From Spirochaetaceae bacterium (GTDB lineage: Bacteria; Spirochaetota; Spirochaetia; SZUA-6; DRHE01), in the NCBI GenBank assembly GCA_020353535.1, contig CP070696.1, positions 3,279,356 to 3,326,578 of the forward strand: 47,223 bases of DNA, in the 5' to 3' direction. Shown here one piece after another: positions 16,319 through 24,753 of this stretch. The position numbers were made by a program, and so were the translations under genes. Positions within the stretch are counted from its first letter, which is position 1; every line of letters starts with the position of its first letter. The notes below the pieces were generated by a model. That model saw nothing but the letters and a program-made list of their open reading frames with translations, searched no databases and was not told the DNA's origin.

Positions 16319-17407
16319 TCATTCCCCTTTCCGGATCAACTCCGGGAAAAACTGATCGATCAGGACAGCGATTACCAGAATTACACCGATGGCGATATAG
16401 CGATTGAACGACGGTATACCCAGGTTCACCATACCTGTCTCCAGGGTAGCGATGATCAACGCTCCGATCAACGTGCCCCGGACCGTACCCGTTCCCCCAT
16501 ATAGACTGGCCCCGCCGATTACCACCGCAACCACCGCGTCCAGCATCCGGGCACTGCCTGCATCGGCCCGCCCGGTCACGAATTTCAGTACGTAGATCAC
16601 GCCGGCTAAAGAGGCGAAAAACGAGGAGAGGATGTAGGTTTTCGTCAGGTGAGCCCGAACGTTGATTCCGGCCCGCAGTGCCGCATCCCTGCTTCCGCCA
16701 ACAGCGTAGGTGTGCCTGCCGAAAGAGGTACGGGCCAGGATGAAGGCGAAGATTCCCACGAAAACCAGGGTGATGATCACGATGTTGGGAATGATCGGGA
16801 TAAGGCGGCGCAGCTCGATTGGTGCAAGCCCATCCGGTCTGGAAAAAAAACGAAGGAACTTCCCCGGCAGGAAGTACAGCACATAGCCATGGCCGATAGT
16901 ACCGGTCAGAGCGGGAAGACCCGATATCGGCGTGTTCTTGGAGATAATCTCCGAGAATCCGTAAGCGATGCCGTACATCCCGAAGGTAGCCAGAAAGGGA
17001 GGTACGTTGAGCCGGGCTACCAGCGTGCCGTTTACTACACCGGGAATAAGCCCGAGGATCAGAGCGGCTGCCGCGCCCAATAGAATAGCCATCCAGTCCG
17101 GCACTCCCTGGCTTTGAAGAAGCACTATTGTTTTTGCACAGTTAACAGCCCCGAAACCCATGACGAATCCCACGGACAGGTCGATCCCCCCCGAGATGAT
17201 GACGTAGGTTTCGCCCACTCCGAGCAGCAGTATCGTAGTAGAGGCTACCAGAATGTTCTGAAGATTCTCCAGGCGCAGGAAGCGAACCCCCAGGATGCCG
17301 AAGACGGCCAGCTCCAGGATTAAAAAAACAAAGGACCAGTTTCTTCCTGTCCAGAGCACGAAAGGGGAAAGACCGGGATTGCTGTTCGCCGACATCCTTT
17401 CAGGCAC
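16319..17407 (-). CDS. Sugar ABC transporter permease (RbsC/FrcC family), first of two
   Basis: A 362-residue permease with about 8-10 hydrophobic segments. The family motif VIISGGIDLSVGFVMGFGAV and the loop ARTSFGRHTYAVGGSRDAALRAGINV are diagnostic of CUT2 permeases. The GTG start at 17407 is preferred (GGGAG 7 nt upstream) over the ATG at 17395, and it overlaps the second permease by 8 bp. Its close paralogue next door suggests a heterodimeric membrane pore. Confidence 0.93.
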   Translation of the reverse strand: MPERMSANSNPGLSPFVLWTGRNWSFVFLILELAVFGILGVRFLRLENLQNILVASTTILLLGVGETYVIISGGIDLSVGFVMGFGAVNCAKTIVLLQSQGVPDWMAILLGAAAALILGLIPGVVNGTLVARLNVPPFLATFGMYGIAYGFSEIISKNTPISGLPALTGTIGHGYVLYFLPGKFLRFFSRPDGLAPIELRRLIPIIPNIVIITLVFVGIFAFILARTSFGRHTYAVGGSRDAALRAGINVRAHLTKTYILSSFFASLAGVIYVLKFVTGRADAGSARMLDAVVAVVIGGASLYGGTGTVRGTLIGALIIATLETGMVNLGIPSFNRYIAIGVILVIAVLIDQFFPELIRKGE

Positions 17408-18473
17408 TACGGATCTCCCGTTCCGGCGACAGCTGGTCGATCACAACGGCGGCGATGAGAATCACACCAGTCGCTATATAGCGATAGAAAGCCTGGATGC
17501 CGGTTATGTTCAGCCCGTTTTCCAGGGTCATGAGAATGAGGACTCCGATCGTCGTACCGCCAATGCCTCCCTTGCCGCCGAAGAGGCTGGCCCCGCCGAT
17601 AACCACGGCAGCTATGGCGAACAGTTCGTAGGAGGAACTCATCGTCGTGAAATTGCCGATCCCCGCCCGGAAGACGTAGAGGACACCGGCAAAGGAGGCG
17701 AAGAACGAGGAGATCATGTAAATCCGAATCAGATGCCCGGGAACATCTATTCCCGCCCGGACAGCGGCGTCCATGTTCCCCCCGATGGCAAAGGTGTGCC
17801 TCCCAAAGCCAGTGCGGCTAAGGATGAAGGCAAAAACTACCAGAACTACCGCGGTTGCGATCACCGTCGAAGGCAGGATGCCTACGAGCAGCCGCAAATC
17901 ATCGCCGCTGAGTCCGTGCGGCCGCTGTAGGAAGGAGAAACCCCGCCCTGGAAAGAAATAGGCCAGGAAACTGTTGCCGATCTCTCCGACCCGCGGAGGT
18001 AGAAAGGTTATAGGGAAGCCCTTGGAGAGGTTCAAAGCTATGCCGTTGGCCACGCCGTACATGCCCAGGGTGGCGATGAAAGGCGGAACCCGCAGGCGGG
18101 CTACGAGCAAGCCGTTTATCAAGCCCGGAATCAGGCCGAGGAGCAAGCCGGCAAGAGCCCCAGTCAGCATACAAACCTGCTGCGGGTAGCCGAGGGCATG
18201 GAGATTCCGCATGATCATAGATGAAGACACCGAGACAAATCCCATGACGAAACCCACCGACAGGTCGATTCCTCCGGACACGATTACAAAGGTCTCTCCC
18301 GCGGCTATCAACAGATAGGTTGTAGAAAAGTAGAGAATGTTGGAGAAGTTTTTCACGGAAAAGAAGTTCGGTGCCACGAGGCTGAAAACGAACATCATAA
18401 AAACGAGGAAAAACGCAGACCAGCGCTCGCCCAGGAATGTAATGATCCGTTTTGGAATGGAAGAAACAGCCAT
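17400..18473 (-). CDS. Sugar ABC transporter permease (RbsC/FrcC family), second of two
   Basis: A 357-residue CUT2 permease paralogous to its downstream neighbour: VIVSGGIDLSVGFVMGFVSV and SRTGFGRHTFAIGGNMDAAVRAGIDV align with the first permease. The ATG at 18473 is chosen because TTGAGG lies 9 nt upstream; a TTG at 18527 in the same frame lacks a ribosome site. It lies 148 bp after the binding-protein gene, on the far side of an intrinsic terminator. CUT2 transporters usually use one permease gene, so two is notable. Confidence 0.92.
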   Translation of the reverse strand: MAVSSIPKRIITFLGERWSAFFLVFMMFVFSLVAPNFFSVKNFSNILYFSTTYLLIAAGETFVIVSGGIDLSVGFVMGFVSVSSSMIMRNLHALGYPQQVCMLTGALAGLLLGLIPGLINGLLVARLRVPPFIATLGMYGVANGIALNLSKGFPITFLPPRVGEIGNSFLAYFFPGRGFSFLQRPHGLSGDDLRLLVGILPSTVIATAVVLVVFAFILSRTGFGRHTFAIGGNMDAAVRAGIDVPGHLIRIYMISSFFASFAGVLYVFRAGIGNFTTMSSSYELFAIAAVVIGGASLFGGKGGIGGTTIGVLILMTLENGLNITGIQAFYRYIATGVILIAAVVIDQLSPEREIRSA

Positions 18474-18566
18474 CGCTTTGAGCCTCAAATTCTCGTCTAC
18501 TATAACATCCTCTTGAAATCCGTGCAAACTGGTTAAATGGTGTTTCCGCCGGACCGCTACGGACCC

Positions 18567-18599
18567 AAAAAAAGCAGGCGGCCGCTGGGCCGCCTGCTT
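18567..18599 (-). terminator. Intrinsic terminator/attenuator inside the sugar ABC operon
   Basis: On the minus strand a 12-bp GC-rich stem (18599-18588 pairing with 18583-18572, core GCAGGCGGCC) with a 4-nt loop is followed by seven U (18573-18567). It begins 22 nt after the binding-protein stop and precedes the first permease start at 18473. It would let most transcripts end after the binding-protein gene, giving excess binding protein over membrane subunits. Confidence 0.85.
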
Positions 18600-18621
18600 C
18601 GCATTCCGGTTTAAGCAGCAA

Positions 18622-19599
18622 TCACTTGTAGATATACTGCTGGGAATCCGGGGCGTTTACGTTCTCCCTGGTGAAGAAGAAAAAACCAGGTACAACCCGC
18701 TTGGGAACCTCTGCCCCTTCGGTTAGATACTTGTAACCCCACTCGACGGCCAGATAACCGATCTCGTAGGGCTTTTGCGCCAGGACCAGATCCACCTTAC
18801 CCGCTTTGAGAGCTTCGATCAGGTCAACCGTGGCATCCCACGAGGCGATCTTTACCGCGCCGGTGAGGCCTGCGTTGACCACTGCCTGATAGGCGCCTTG
18901 CGCGCTGAACAGATTGGTCCCGAAAATCCCTTTCAGGTCTGGATTGGCCTGAAGGAGAGCGGCGGTCTGGCGCTGAGCCGTCTCCTGGTTGTCCAGGTTA
19001 TAGTCGATCCCCACGACCTTGATGTTGGGAAACTCTTTCATGGCTCGTAGGAATCCGTCCCGACGACCGGTGACACTGGACACATCGGGGTTGGTGGTGT
19101 TGATGTAGACCTTCCCTGTTTTTCCGATCATCTCCGCCAAACGTTTGCCTACCTCATACCCACCCAGCTCATTGTCGGTGCCGATGTAGGCCAGGGGGAA
19201 GGAGTAGCTGCTGGGCTTGGAATAGTCCCCGTCACCGAGAAAGGTGTCGGTGGTGATCATCGGGATGCCCTTGTCGTGGATCTTCTTCAGGGGAGCGATC
19301 AGGGCTTCAACTCCGGTCGGTACCACGATGAGAAAATCAAATCCTCCGCGAGCCGAGAGGGCTTCCAGAATGGGTACCTGGATGTCGGGCCCCCAAGCTT
19401 TGGGATACTCCGCCGTCATGATCTCCACACCCAGCTCCTCGGCCTTTGCCTGGGCACCCTTCTCGATCATACGCATGAAGGGATCTTCGATACCGGACAT
19501 GTAGGCGAAGGTGAGCTTACCCTCTTCTTTTTTTGGAGCTGCGTAGAGCAGTGAAGTGGTGACAAGCACTGCAAGCACAACGAGAACAATCCTTTTCAC
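18622..19599 (-). CDS. Periplasmic sugar-binding protein (ribose/fructose type)
   Basis: A 325-residue type I periplasmic binding protein with a signal peptide (MKRIVLVVLAVLVTTSLLYAA). Family features are the PFMRMIEKGAQAKAEELG start helix, the FLIVVPTGVEALIAPLKKIHDKGIPMITTDTF hinge region, YIGTDNELGGYEVGKRLAEMIG, and QAVVNAGLTGAVKIASWDATVD near the ligand site. The GTG at 19599 is preceded by AAGGAGG 6 nt upstream. It is the promoter-proximal gene and should be the most abundant product of the operon because of the terminator behind it. The sugar is not identifiable from sequence. Confidence 0.94.
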   Translation of the reverse strand: MKRIVLVVLAVLVTTSLLYAAPKKEEGKLTFAYMSGIEDPFMRMIEKGAQAKAEELGVEIMTAEYPKAWGPDIQVPILEALSARGGFDFLIVVPTGVEALIAPLKKIHDKGIPMITTDTFLGDGDYSKPSSYSFPLAYIGTDNELGGYEVGKRLAEMIGKTGKVYINTTNPDVSSVTGRRDGFLRAMKEFPNIKVVGIDYNLDNQETAQRQTAALLQANPDLKGIFGTNLFSAQGAYQAVVNAGLTGAVKIASWDATVDLIEALKAGKVDLVLAQKPYEIGYLAVEWGYKYLTEGAEVPKRVVPGFFFFTRENVNAPDSQQYIYK

Positions 19600-19624
19600 G
19601 ATTTTCCTCCTTGTATATTGTATA

Positions 19625-19645
19625 AGAATTGTTACTGATAATTCT
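19625..19645 (-). promoter_or_regulatory. Candidate operator dyad at the sugar ABC promoter
   Basis: The imperfect palindrome AGAATTGTTACTGATAATTCT has 6-bp perfect arms and overlaps the -10 hexamer of the predicted promoter. The size and position fit a LacI/ROK-type repressor operator; no such regulator gene is in the window. Confidence 0.4.
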
Positions 19646-19669
19646 CGTCTATGCGGGGCTACCTGTCAA
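19641..19669 (-). promoter_or_regulatory. Sigma-70 promoter of sugar ABC operon
   Basis: Minus strand: perfect TTGACA (19669-19664), 17-bp spacer, GAGAAT (19646-19641). The predicted start is near 19634, leaving a leader of about 35 nt to the GTG at 19599. Confidence 0.6.
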
Positions 19670-19767
19670 TAGAATTTTGTCAATGCTCCTCTTCTGTAGA
19701 AAAGTGGATCGGAAGAATGTCTCACAATCCAACGAAACATCGCCGGAGATTCCGGGTCTTTGTGCAT

Positions 19768-21054
19768 TTACTCCAGGTACAGGCGGTTGTCCTCCCCCAA
19801 TTCGACACGAGTAGCAAATTTCTCGCTGTGCCTGTTCAGGATGTCCCGAAGCCAGCGGGCATCGGCACCCGATGCCCGCTGCAGGCGGAAACGTTTGATC
19901 TGTAGAGGTGTCATCTGTAAATCGATCAGCTTTCCATCTGCCGGATCGATCCGCGGGAAATACATCAGCACCAGATCATCCCGATACGCCTCGTAGCCGC
20001 CGATCCCCTCGTAATCGTTGATGAAGTCGCCGCAGCCGTAGAGAATCAACTTGCCTCTATACACCTCGATGGGGCGGGCGTGGTGAGACGAGTGGCCGTG
20101 AATGAGGTCGACTCCCCCCTCGTCGATGAGCTTGTGGGCAAAGCTGCGGTGTGCCTTGGGGATTTCGTATCCCCAATTGCCGCCCCAATGTATGGAGACT
20201 ACCAGGATATCTCCCGGCTGTTTAAACTTGCGGAACTCTTCGCTCAGGTCGCGGATCGTGTTGCTGGAGAAGTCTCGGATCAGGTTCACACCCGGGGAGT
20301 TCATCTTGGCCCCCCATCCGGAGGGGACGCCGCTGTAGGCGGTGCATAGAGCGAATAGGATGATCCTCCCTTTGCCTTCGATCTCAAAGACAGCCGGTTT
20401 TGCGGCTTCCTCAAGATCTCTGCCGGCCCCGGCATAGCGGATTCCGGCAGCGGAGAGAGTCTCCATCGTTTCGATGAGCCCGGAGGTTCCCCAGTCCATT
20501 GTGTGGTTGTTGGCGAGGGAGCAAAAATTGATTCTTGCCGCCATCAGACAGGGGGCGTTGTCCGGATGCATCCGGTAGTTGATGCCCTTACCGGGCCAGT
20601 ATTCGTCGCTTGCAGTGACACTGGTTTCCAGGTTGATGATCCGCAGCTCCGGCCGCACTCGATCCAACTCATCTACAGCGTCTCCCCAGATGTAGGAAAA
20701 AGCGACAGGTTTCAGAATCGGGCCATTGACCTGTTCGGCGATCCGCACGTAGTCTATGGCGTCTTTTACGAAAGGTTCATGGATCCGGGGATCACTCGGA
20801 TAAGGTAATATCTGATCGATTCCCCGTCCGGTCATTACATCACCGCAGAGAAACAGGGTGACCGTGTCTTCGTTCCCCGCCGGATGCCGATCCTTTGGTT
20901 GTAGATCCTTTGGTCGGGGTGACTCGTCGTTGGCACAATCAGTCTGATGAGGAGCCCCCGGGGTGTCAGTTCCGGGTGAGAAAACGGCGGTTGTCATCAA
21001 CAGAAGGAGGGATAACAAAACAGAGAGAATTCCCGGTCTTGAATTGACGAGCAC
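19768..21054 (-). CDS. CapA family (poly-gamma-glutamate synthesis-like) metallophosphatase-fold protein
   Basis: A 428-residue exported protein: signal anchor at residues 5-22, a low-complexity linker to about residue 60, then a CapA domain. Conserved blocks are LFLCGDVMTGRGID, INLETSVT, SLANNHTMDWGTSGL, VVSIHWGGNWGYE, GHSSHHARPIEVY and LYGCGDFINDY, which supply the Asp, Asn and His residues of the calcineurin-like metal site. CapA homologues take part in poly-gamma-glutamate export or are uncharacterised surface phosphoesterases; no capBC genes are nearby, so function is open. GTG start at 21054 with AGAAGG upstream. It is divergent from the ECF sigma gene. Confidence 0.88.
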   Translation of the reverse strand: MLVNSRPGILSVLLSLLLLMTTAVFSPGTDTPGAPHQTDCANDESPRPKDLQPKDRHPAGNEDTVTLFLCGDVMTGRGIDQILPYPSDPRIHEPFVKDAIDYVRIAEQVNGPILKPVAFSYIWGDAVDELDRVRPELRIINLETSVTASDEYWPGKGINYRMHPDNAPCLMAARINFCSLANNHTMDWGTSGLIETMETLSAAGIRYAGAGRDLEEAAKPAVFEIEGKGRIILFALCTAYSGVPSGWGAKMNSPGVNLIRDFSSNTIRDLSEEFRKFKQPGDILVVSIHWGGNWGYEIPKAHRSFAHKLIDEGGVDLIHGHSSHHARPIEVYRGKLILYGCGDFINDYEGIGGYEAYRDDLVLMYFPRIDPADGKLIDLQMTPLQIKRFRLQRASGADARWLRDILNRHSEKFATRVELGEDNRLYLE

Positions 21055-21121
21055 ATCGATGCCTTCTATTCATTTTAGGGCAATAGGGAAGAGCTGCCAA
21101 TAGGCGTCTCGCATGTCACCT

Positions 21122-21150
21122 TTTTCGTGCATCCTTCTCTCTTATATAAT
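21122..21150 (+). promoter_or_regulatory. Promoter of ECF-ankyrin gene, near-leaderless
   Basis: A perfect -10 TATAAT at 21145-21150 with a weak -35 TTTTCG 17 bp upstream. The expected start near 21157 lies only about 2 nt before the ATG at 21159, and no Shine-Dalgarno sequence is present. Confidence 0.45.
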
Positions 21151-21158
21151 ACAGATTC

Positions 21159-22076
21159 ATGAGCGATCTGAGCAGTCTGGTTTGCAGAGCAATCGAAGAG
21201 AAGCACGGCCAATCGCTTGCCAAGACGGCCTTCGGCCAACTGGTAAAAAAATATCAGGACATGGTTTTCGGCCTGGTATACGCGATGCTCAGGGATCATT
21301 ATCTGGCTCAGGATGTGACCCAGGAGGCGTTCATCCTGGCCTACAACAAGCTGGATACCTTGAACCATCCGCGGGCCTTTCCCTACTGGCTGCAACGGAT
21401 TGCCAGGAGGGAGAGCATCAAAGCCCTAAAGAAGCGCAGAACAGTCGCCCTTTCGTCGGGCAATGTGGCGGATCACGAATCCCCTCAAGGCGACACGTTG
21501 CCCGAAGAGATTTTCGAGAAAAAGGAGTCGAGGCGAAAAATTCAGGCGGCTTTGAACAATTTACCCGAGGGACAGCGAATTCCCGTCCTTCTCTACCATA
21601 TTGATGGCTACTCTCAAGCGGAGATCGCCGATTTCCTGGAGCTTAAGATAAACACGGTGAAGAAGAGAATCCAGCGAGGGAGAGAAAGCATGCAGAAAGA
21701 CCTCATGGGGATGTTCGAGAAGAGCTTGAAGAACATCCGCCCATCCAAAGACGACCGGCTCATCAAGACCATCAATCTCTACATGACCTTCGACGCCGCG
21801 GCCAAACACGGCCAGCTCGATCTTCTGGAGCAGATGCTCGTGGACGGCGTGGAGATCGACGCCAGAGACGCGGGCGGGCAGACCCTGCTGCACTGGGCTG
21901 TTGAAAACGACCATGTGGACGCTGTGCGGCTGCTGCTGAAGTACGGGGCGGACAGTAACATCGCGGATCGGTCGCGGAAGACGGCCTTCCAGCTGGCCAA
22001 AAAGCGCAAAAATCCGGCGGTACTGCGTCTGTTCGAAGCAGATGAAACCGAAAGGCAGCAAAAGTCGCATGAATAA
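21159..22076 (+). CDS. ECF-type RNA polymerase sigma factor fused to ankyrin repeats
   Basis: A 305-residue fusion. Residues 22-95 form sigma region 2 (FGQLVKKYQDMVFGLVYAML, with QDVTQEAFILAYNKL). Residues 125-180 form region 4 (LNNLPEGQRIPVLLYHIDGY, AEIADFLELKINTVKKRIQRGR). Residues 205-295 carry about two ankyrin repeats (AAKHGQLDLLEQMLVDGVEID, GGQTLLHWAVENDHVDAVRLLLKYGAD). It should direct RNA polymerase to a small promoter set. No anti-sigma gene adjoins it, so the ankyrin part may provide control by protein contact. The ATG at 21159 has no ribosome site. The next gene overlaps its stop by 8 bp. Confidence 0.88.
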   Translation: MSDLSSLVCRAIEEKHGQSLAKTAFGQLVKKYQDMVFGLVYAMLRDHYLAQDVTQEAFILAYNKLDTLNHPRAFPYWLQRIARRESIKALKKRRTVALSSGNVADHESPQGDTLPEEIFEKKESRRKIQAALNNLPEGQRIPVLLYHIDGYSQAEIADFLELKINTVKKRIQRGRESMQKDLMGMFEKSLKNIRPSKDDRLIKTINLYMTFDAAAKHGQLDLLEQMLVDGVEIDARDAGGQTLLHWAVENDHVDAVRLLLKYGADSNIADRSRKTAFQLAKKRKNPAVLRLFEADETERQQKSHE

Positions 22077-22668
22077 TAGCAAAGTAGCAGACGATGCCTC
22101 AGTAGATCTATCCTTCAGCTTGATGTGGCCCGGTGGGCGAAGAACCGAGGTGGCGGAGATTCCCGAGCAAAGTGCCTTGGATCTGGATCTACGGAAACTG
22201 GTGGAGTTCATGGCATTTGATGCCAAGCACAGCGAAGCTCTGAGCCTCATCATCCATTCTCTCTGTCAGGACGAGGATACGATCAACTACCGGCTCGACA
22301 CTATCGGGGAGCTGGTGCGCTTTCCGGAGCTGGTGCGCTGTATCGAAAGCCTTCTCCCGGTGCTGCGGGATCTGAAGTACTACGAAACATTCCTGGCGCT
22401 GGAGTGGAAGACCTCTCTGCAGGAGGCGCTCTGGCGTCTGCGGGAACTGGAGCACTACGTGGAATGCGTTAAGAGGTTGGCCGATGCCTTCGAAGGGATC
22501 CGGAGCCAGCTCCGCTCGCTGGCCTTGAAAAGGCTCTCTGCTCTGGTTATGAAGGTGCAGCAGGATGGGGTATTTCAGAAGCTGGTCGTCACCCTGCCGG
22601 AGCTGCGGACTGCCGGTAGCGCGGCCTACAGTGCTGGACCAAGACAAGCGGCGGTTCGAAGCACATGA
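22069..22668 (+). pseudogene. N-terminal part of a broken MutS-related ATPase gene
   Basis: This frame encodes the helical N-terminal domain of a MutS-related protein (LVEFMAFDAKHSEALSLIIHSL, then the DTINYRLDTIGELVRFPELV segment typical of the family). Coding quality ends around position 22603 (VVTLPELR); the remaining 20 or so residues to the stop look like out-of-frame sequence. The ATG at 22069 overlaps the sigma gene stop; another ATG at 22042 is possible. In relatives, roughly 130-160 residues of connector/lever sequence follow before the ATPase domain, and these are missing. The rest of the gene continues in another frame. Confidence 0.75.
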
Positions 22669-23419
22669 CGTGTACAACATCGATCTGGCCCTTCATCTCC
22701 TGAAGCAAAGCGGAGGCAAGCCGCAGGAGCTTTCGTCGGCGATCGTGACCAATGACTTCACCCAGGGCGAGGAGGGGAGGATCGTCGTCATCACCGGGCC
22801 GAACCGGGGCGGTAAGACCACCCTCCTCCAGGCAATCGGTTTGGCTCAAATCATGATGCAGGTCGGATTGTACGTTCCGGCCCGGGAAGCGGCTATGAGT
22901 ATCTGTGACAACATCCTCACCCACTATCCGGCGCTGGAGAAATTGGAAAAAGGGACAGGGCGCTTCGGTGAGGAGGCCCAGCGGATCGAGTCGCTGTTCA
23001 AATCAGCGACCCGTCACAGCCTCATTTTGTTGAATGAATCCCTTTCCAGCACCAGCGGGGGAGAGAGTCTGTATCTATCCCAGGATATCGTCAGGGTGTT
23101 GAGAATGCTGGGCACCCGTGCGGTCTATGCCACCCATCTTCATGGATTGGCAGCTTCGGTGGGAGAGTTGAATCGGGACACCCGGGGGGACAGCAAAGTG
23201 TTGAGTATGGTGGCCCTGATCGAAGCTGACGACGAACCTGAAGAGCCGGATTCCAGCCGGACGGGGAAACCTGTAAAAATCAAACCGACCTTCAGGATCG
23301 TACCCGGACCTCCGGAGGGTCACAGCTATGCTATTGATTTGGCCTACCGCTACGGTATCAGCAAGGATCAACTCATAGAGACACTGGAGCAACGGGGCGA
23401 GCTGGTTGCATCAAGCTGA
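22565..23419 (+). pseudogene. C-terminal ATPase part of the broken MutS-related gene
   Basis: The frame contains the MutS ATPase domain: GLPVARP near 22610, VYNIDLALHLL, Walker A GPNRGGKTT, the THYPALEKLEKGTGRFGEEAQRI region, LILLNESLSSTSGGESLYL (Walker B and signature) and ATHLHGLA (His switch). The end, IVPGPPEGHSYAIDLAYRYGIS, also fits MutS-related proteins. True coding seems to start near 22604; the first 14 residues after the ATG at 22565 are out-of-frame sequence. It is out of frame with the N-terminal part, and the intervening lever/clamp region is absent. The domain itself looks intact, so the damage is recent, or is an assembly error, or two separate polypeptides are made. Confidence 0.78.
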
Positions 23420-23454
23420 GATATGGCCGGAGCCGATGCAATCGGGCGAGCCGT

Positions 23455-24690
23455 TTAGTCTTCCCCTGGGCTCAAATACCTGTGGGCTGCCACCACGTAC
23501 ACCCGGGCGGCTTCCACCAGCTCGTCGATCTCGATGTACTCATCCTTCTGATGGGGGATGTGGCGGGGTCCGGGACCGTTGACAAGGCAGGGGATCCCCT
23601 TCCAGGCGTGAAGAAAGGTCCCGTCGGTGGCGCCGGGCACTCCGTTGTACACCGGCTCCTTTCCCGTGACATCCAGGTAGGCCGAGGCCGCCACAGCAAC
23701 GATTGGCTCATCCTTTTCGATGGCCACCACGGGCCGGTCCTCTATGAACTCGATATCCGCCCGGTAGTCCGCGTCCTGTTGAGCGAGTTTCCCGAGGATT
23801 TCCCGCAGCTGTTTCCGCAACTTTTCGTGGTCCTGGGCGGGGGTGGTGCGGATGTCCACGTAGCCGACGGCCTCGGCGGGCATGACGTTTGCTTGAGCCG
23901 GTTCGCCGGGAGGCGGCGCCTGGATCACGGTGAAGGTGATTGAGGGCCAGCCCAGGTAGGGATCTTCTCCGCAGCGTTTCTTCTCCGCCGTCTCCAGCTC
24001 TTCGAAAGCCAGAATAGTTTTTGCCAGGCGGGTGTTGGGATTGATGCCGGTCAGGGGCATGCAGCCGTGGGCCATCTTTCCGCGTACCCGGAGGATCGCC
24101 CGCATCGCACCCTTCATGCTGATGCACAGCTGATTCTCCTCAGGCTCCGGCACCAGGGCGGCGCTTACCTCATCGGCGTGCCCCTTGCGGATGAAGTCCT
24201 TGATGCCGATCATCATCCCCTCCTCGTCGCAGACCAATCCCAGGCGGATTTTGCCGGCAAAGGGCACTCCGGATACGTGAAAGGCCTTGGCCGTCAGGAG
24301 GGCTACGGCTACACCCCCCTTCATGTCGCAGGCACCGCGTCCGTAGATCCGCCTGTCGGTTGTTTCAGCGCCGAAGGGATCGTGAATCCAGCTGCTTCGC
24401 TCGCCCTCGCTGACCACGTCGGTGTGTCCCTCCAGCATCAGTACCGGACCGGGACGGCCGGAATCCAGGGTGGCGATGATGTTCTCCCGCCCCGGCTGGA
24501 CTTCCTCCACCAGGGGCTCGATGCCGAGCTCCCGGCGGATCCAGCCGGCGATGAACTGTACAGCCTTGCTCTCGGTGTTGCCTGTCTCCGGACGAATTAC
24601 CGAATCGATCTTCACCAGTGACCGGGTCAGCTCGACCAGCTCGTCCTGATCGATGCTGCCCAGAAGGATCTGTTCCTGTTTTGAAAGCAT
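23455..24690 (-). CDS. M20 family metallopeptidase (ArgE/DapE/Acy1 type)
   Basis: A 411-residue zinc amidohydrolase. Metal ligands and catalytic residues are visible: His-Asp in LEGHTDVVSEG, Asp in YGRGACDMKGG, Glu-Glu in LVCDEEGMM, an acidic ligand in LVPEPEENQ, and the last His in RHIPHQKDEY. The dimerisation domain lies between about residues 200 and 310 (GKMAHGCMPLTGINP). It probably deacylates an N-acyl amino acid or a dipeptide. It is not specific enough to name as ArgE or DapE. ATG at 24690 with GGGAGG upstream. It converges with the broken MutS gene. Confidence 0.9.
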   Translation of the reverse strand: MLSKQEQILLGSIDQDELVELTRSLVKIDSVIRPETGNTESKAVQFIAGWIRRELGIEPLVEEVQPGRENIIATLDSGRPGPVLMLEGHTDVVSEGERSSWIHDPFGAETTDRRIYGRGACDMKGGVAVALLTAKAFHVSGVPFAGKIRLGLVCDEEGMMIGIKDFIRKGHADEVSAALVPEPEENQLCISMKGAMRAILRVRGKMAHGCMPLTGINPNTRLAKTILAFEELETAEKKRCGEDPYLGWPSITFTVIQAPPPGEPAQANVMPAEAVGYVDIRTTPAQDHEKLRKQLREILGKLAQQDADYRADIEFIEDRPVVAIEKDEPIVAVAASAYLDVTGKEPVYNGVPGATDGTFLHAWKGIPCLVNGPGPRHIPHQKDEYIEIDELVEAARVYVVAAHRYLSPGED

Positions 24691-24753
24691 TCCTCTCCTC
24701 CCTTGGTACTTGGCGGATATCGGTTAGGCCTGTCAGCCGTCGGCGGTTTGTCC

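Noticed and set aside
16319..18473. The two sugar permease genes as a recent tandem duplication
   Set aside because: The proteins share family motifs but differ along most of their length; they look like old paralogues.
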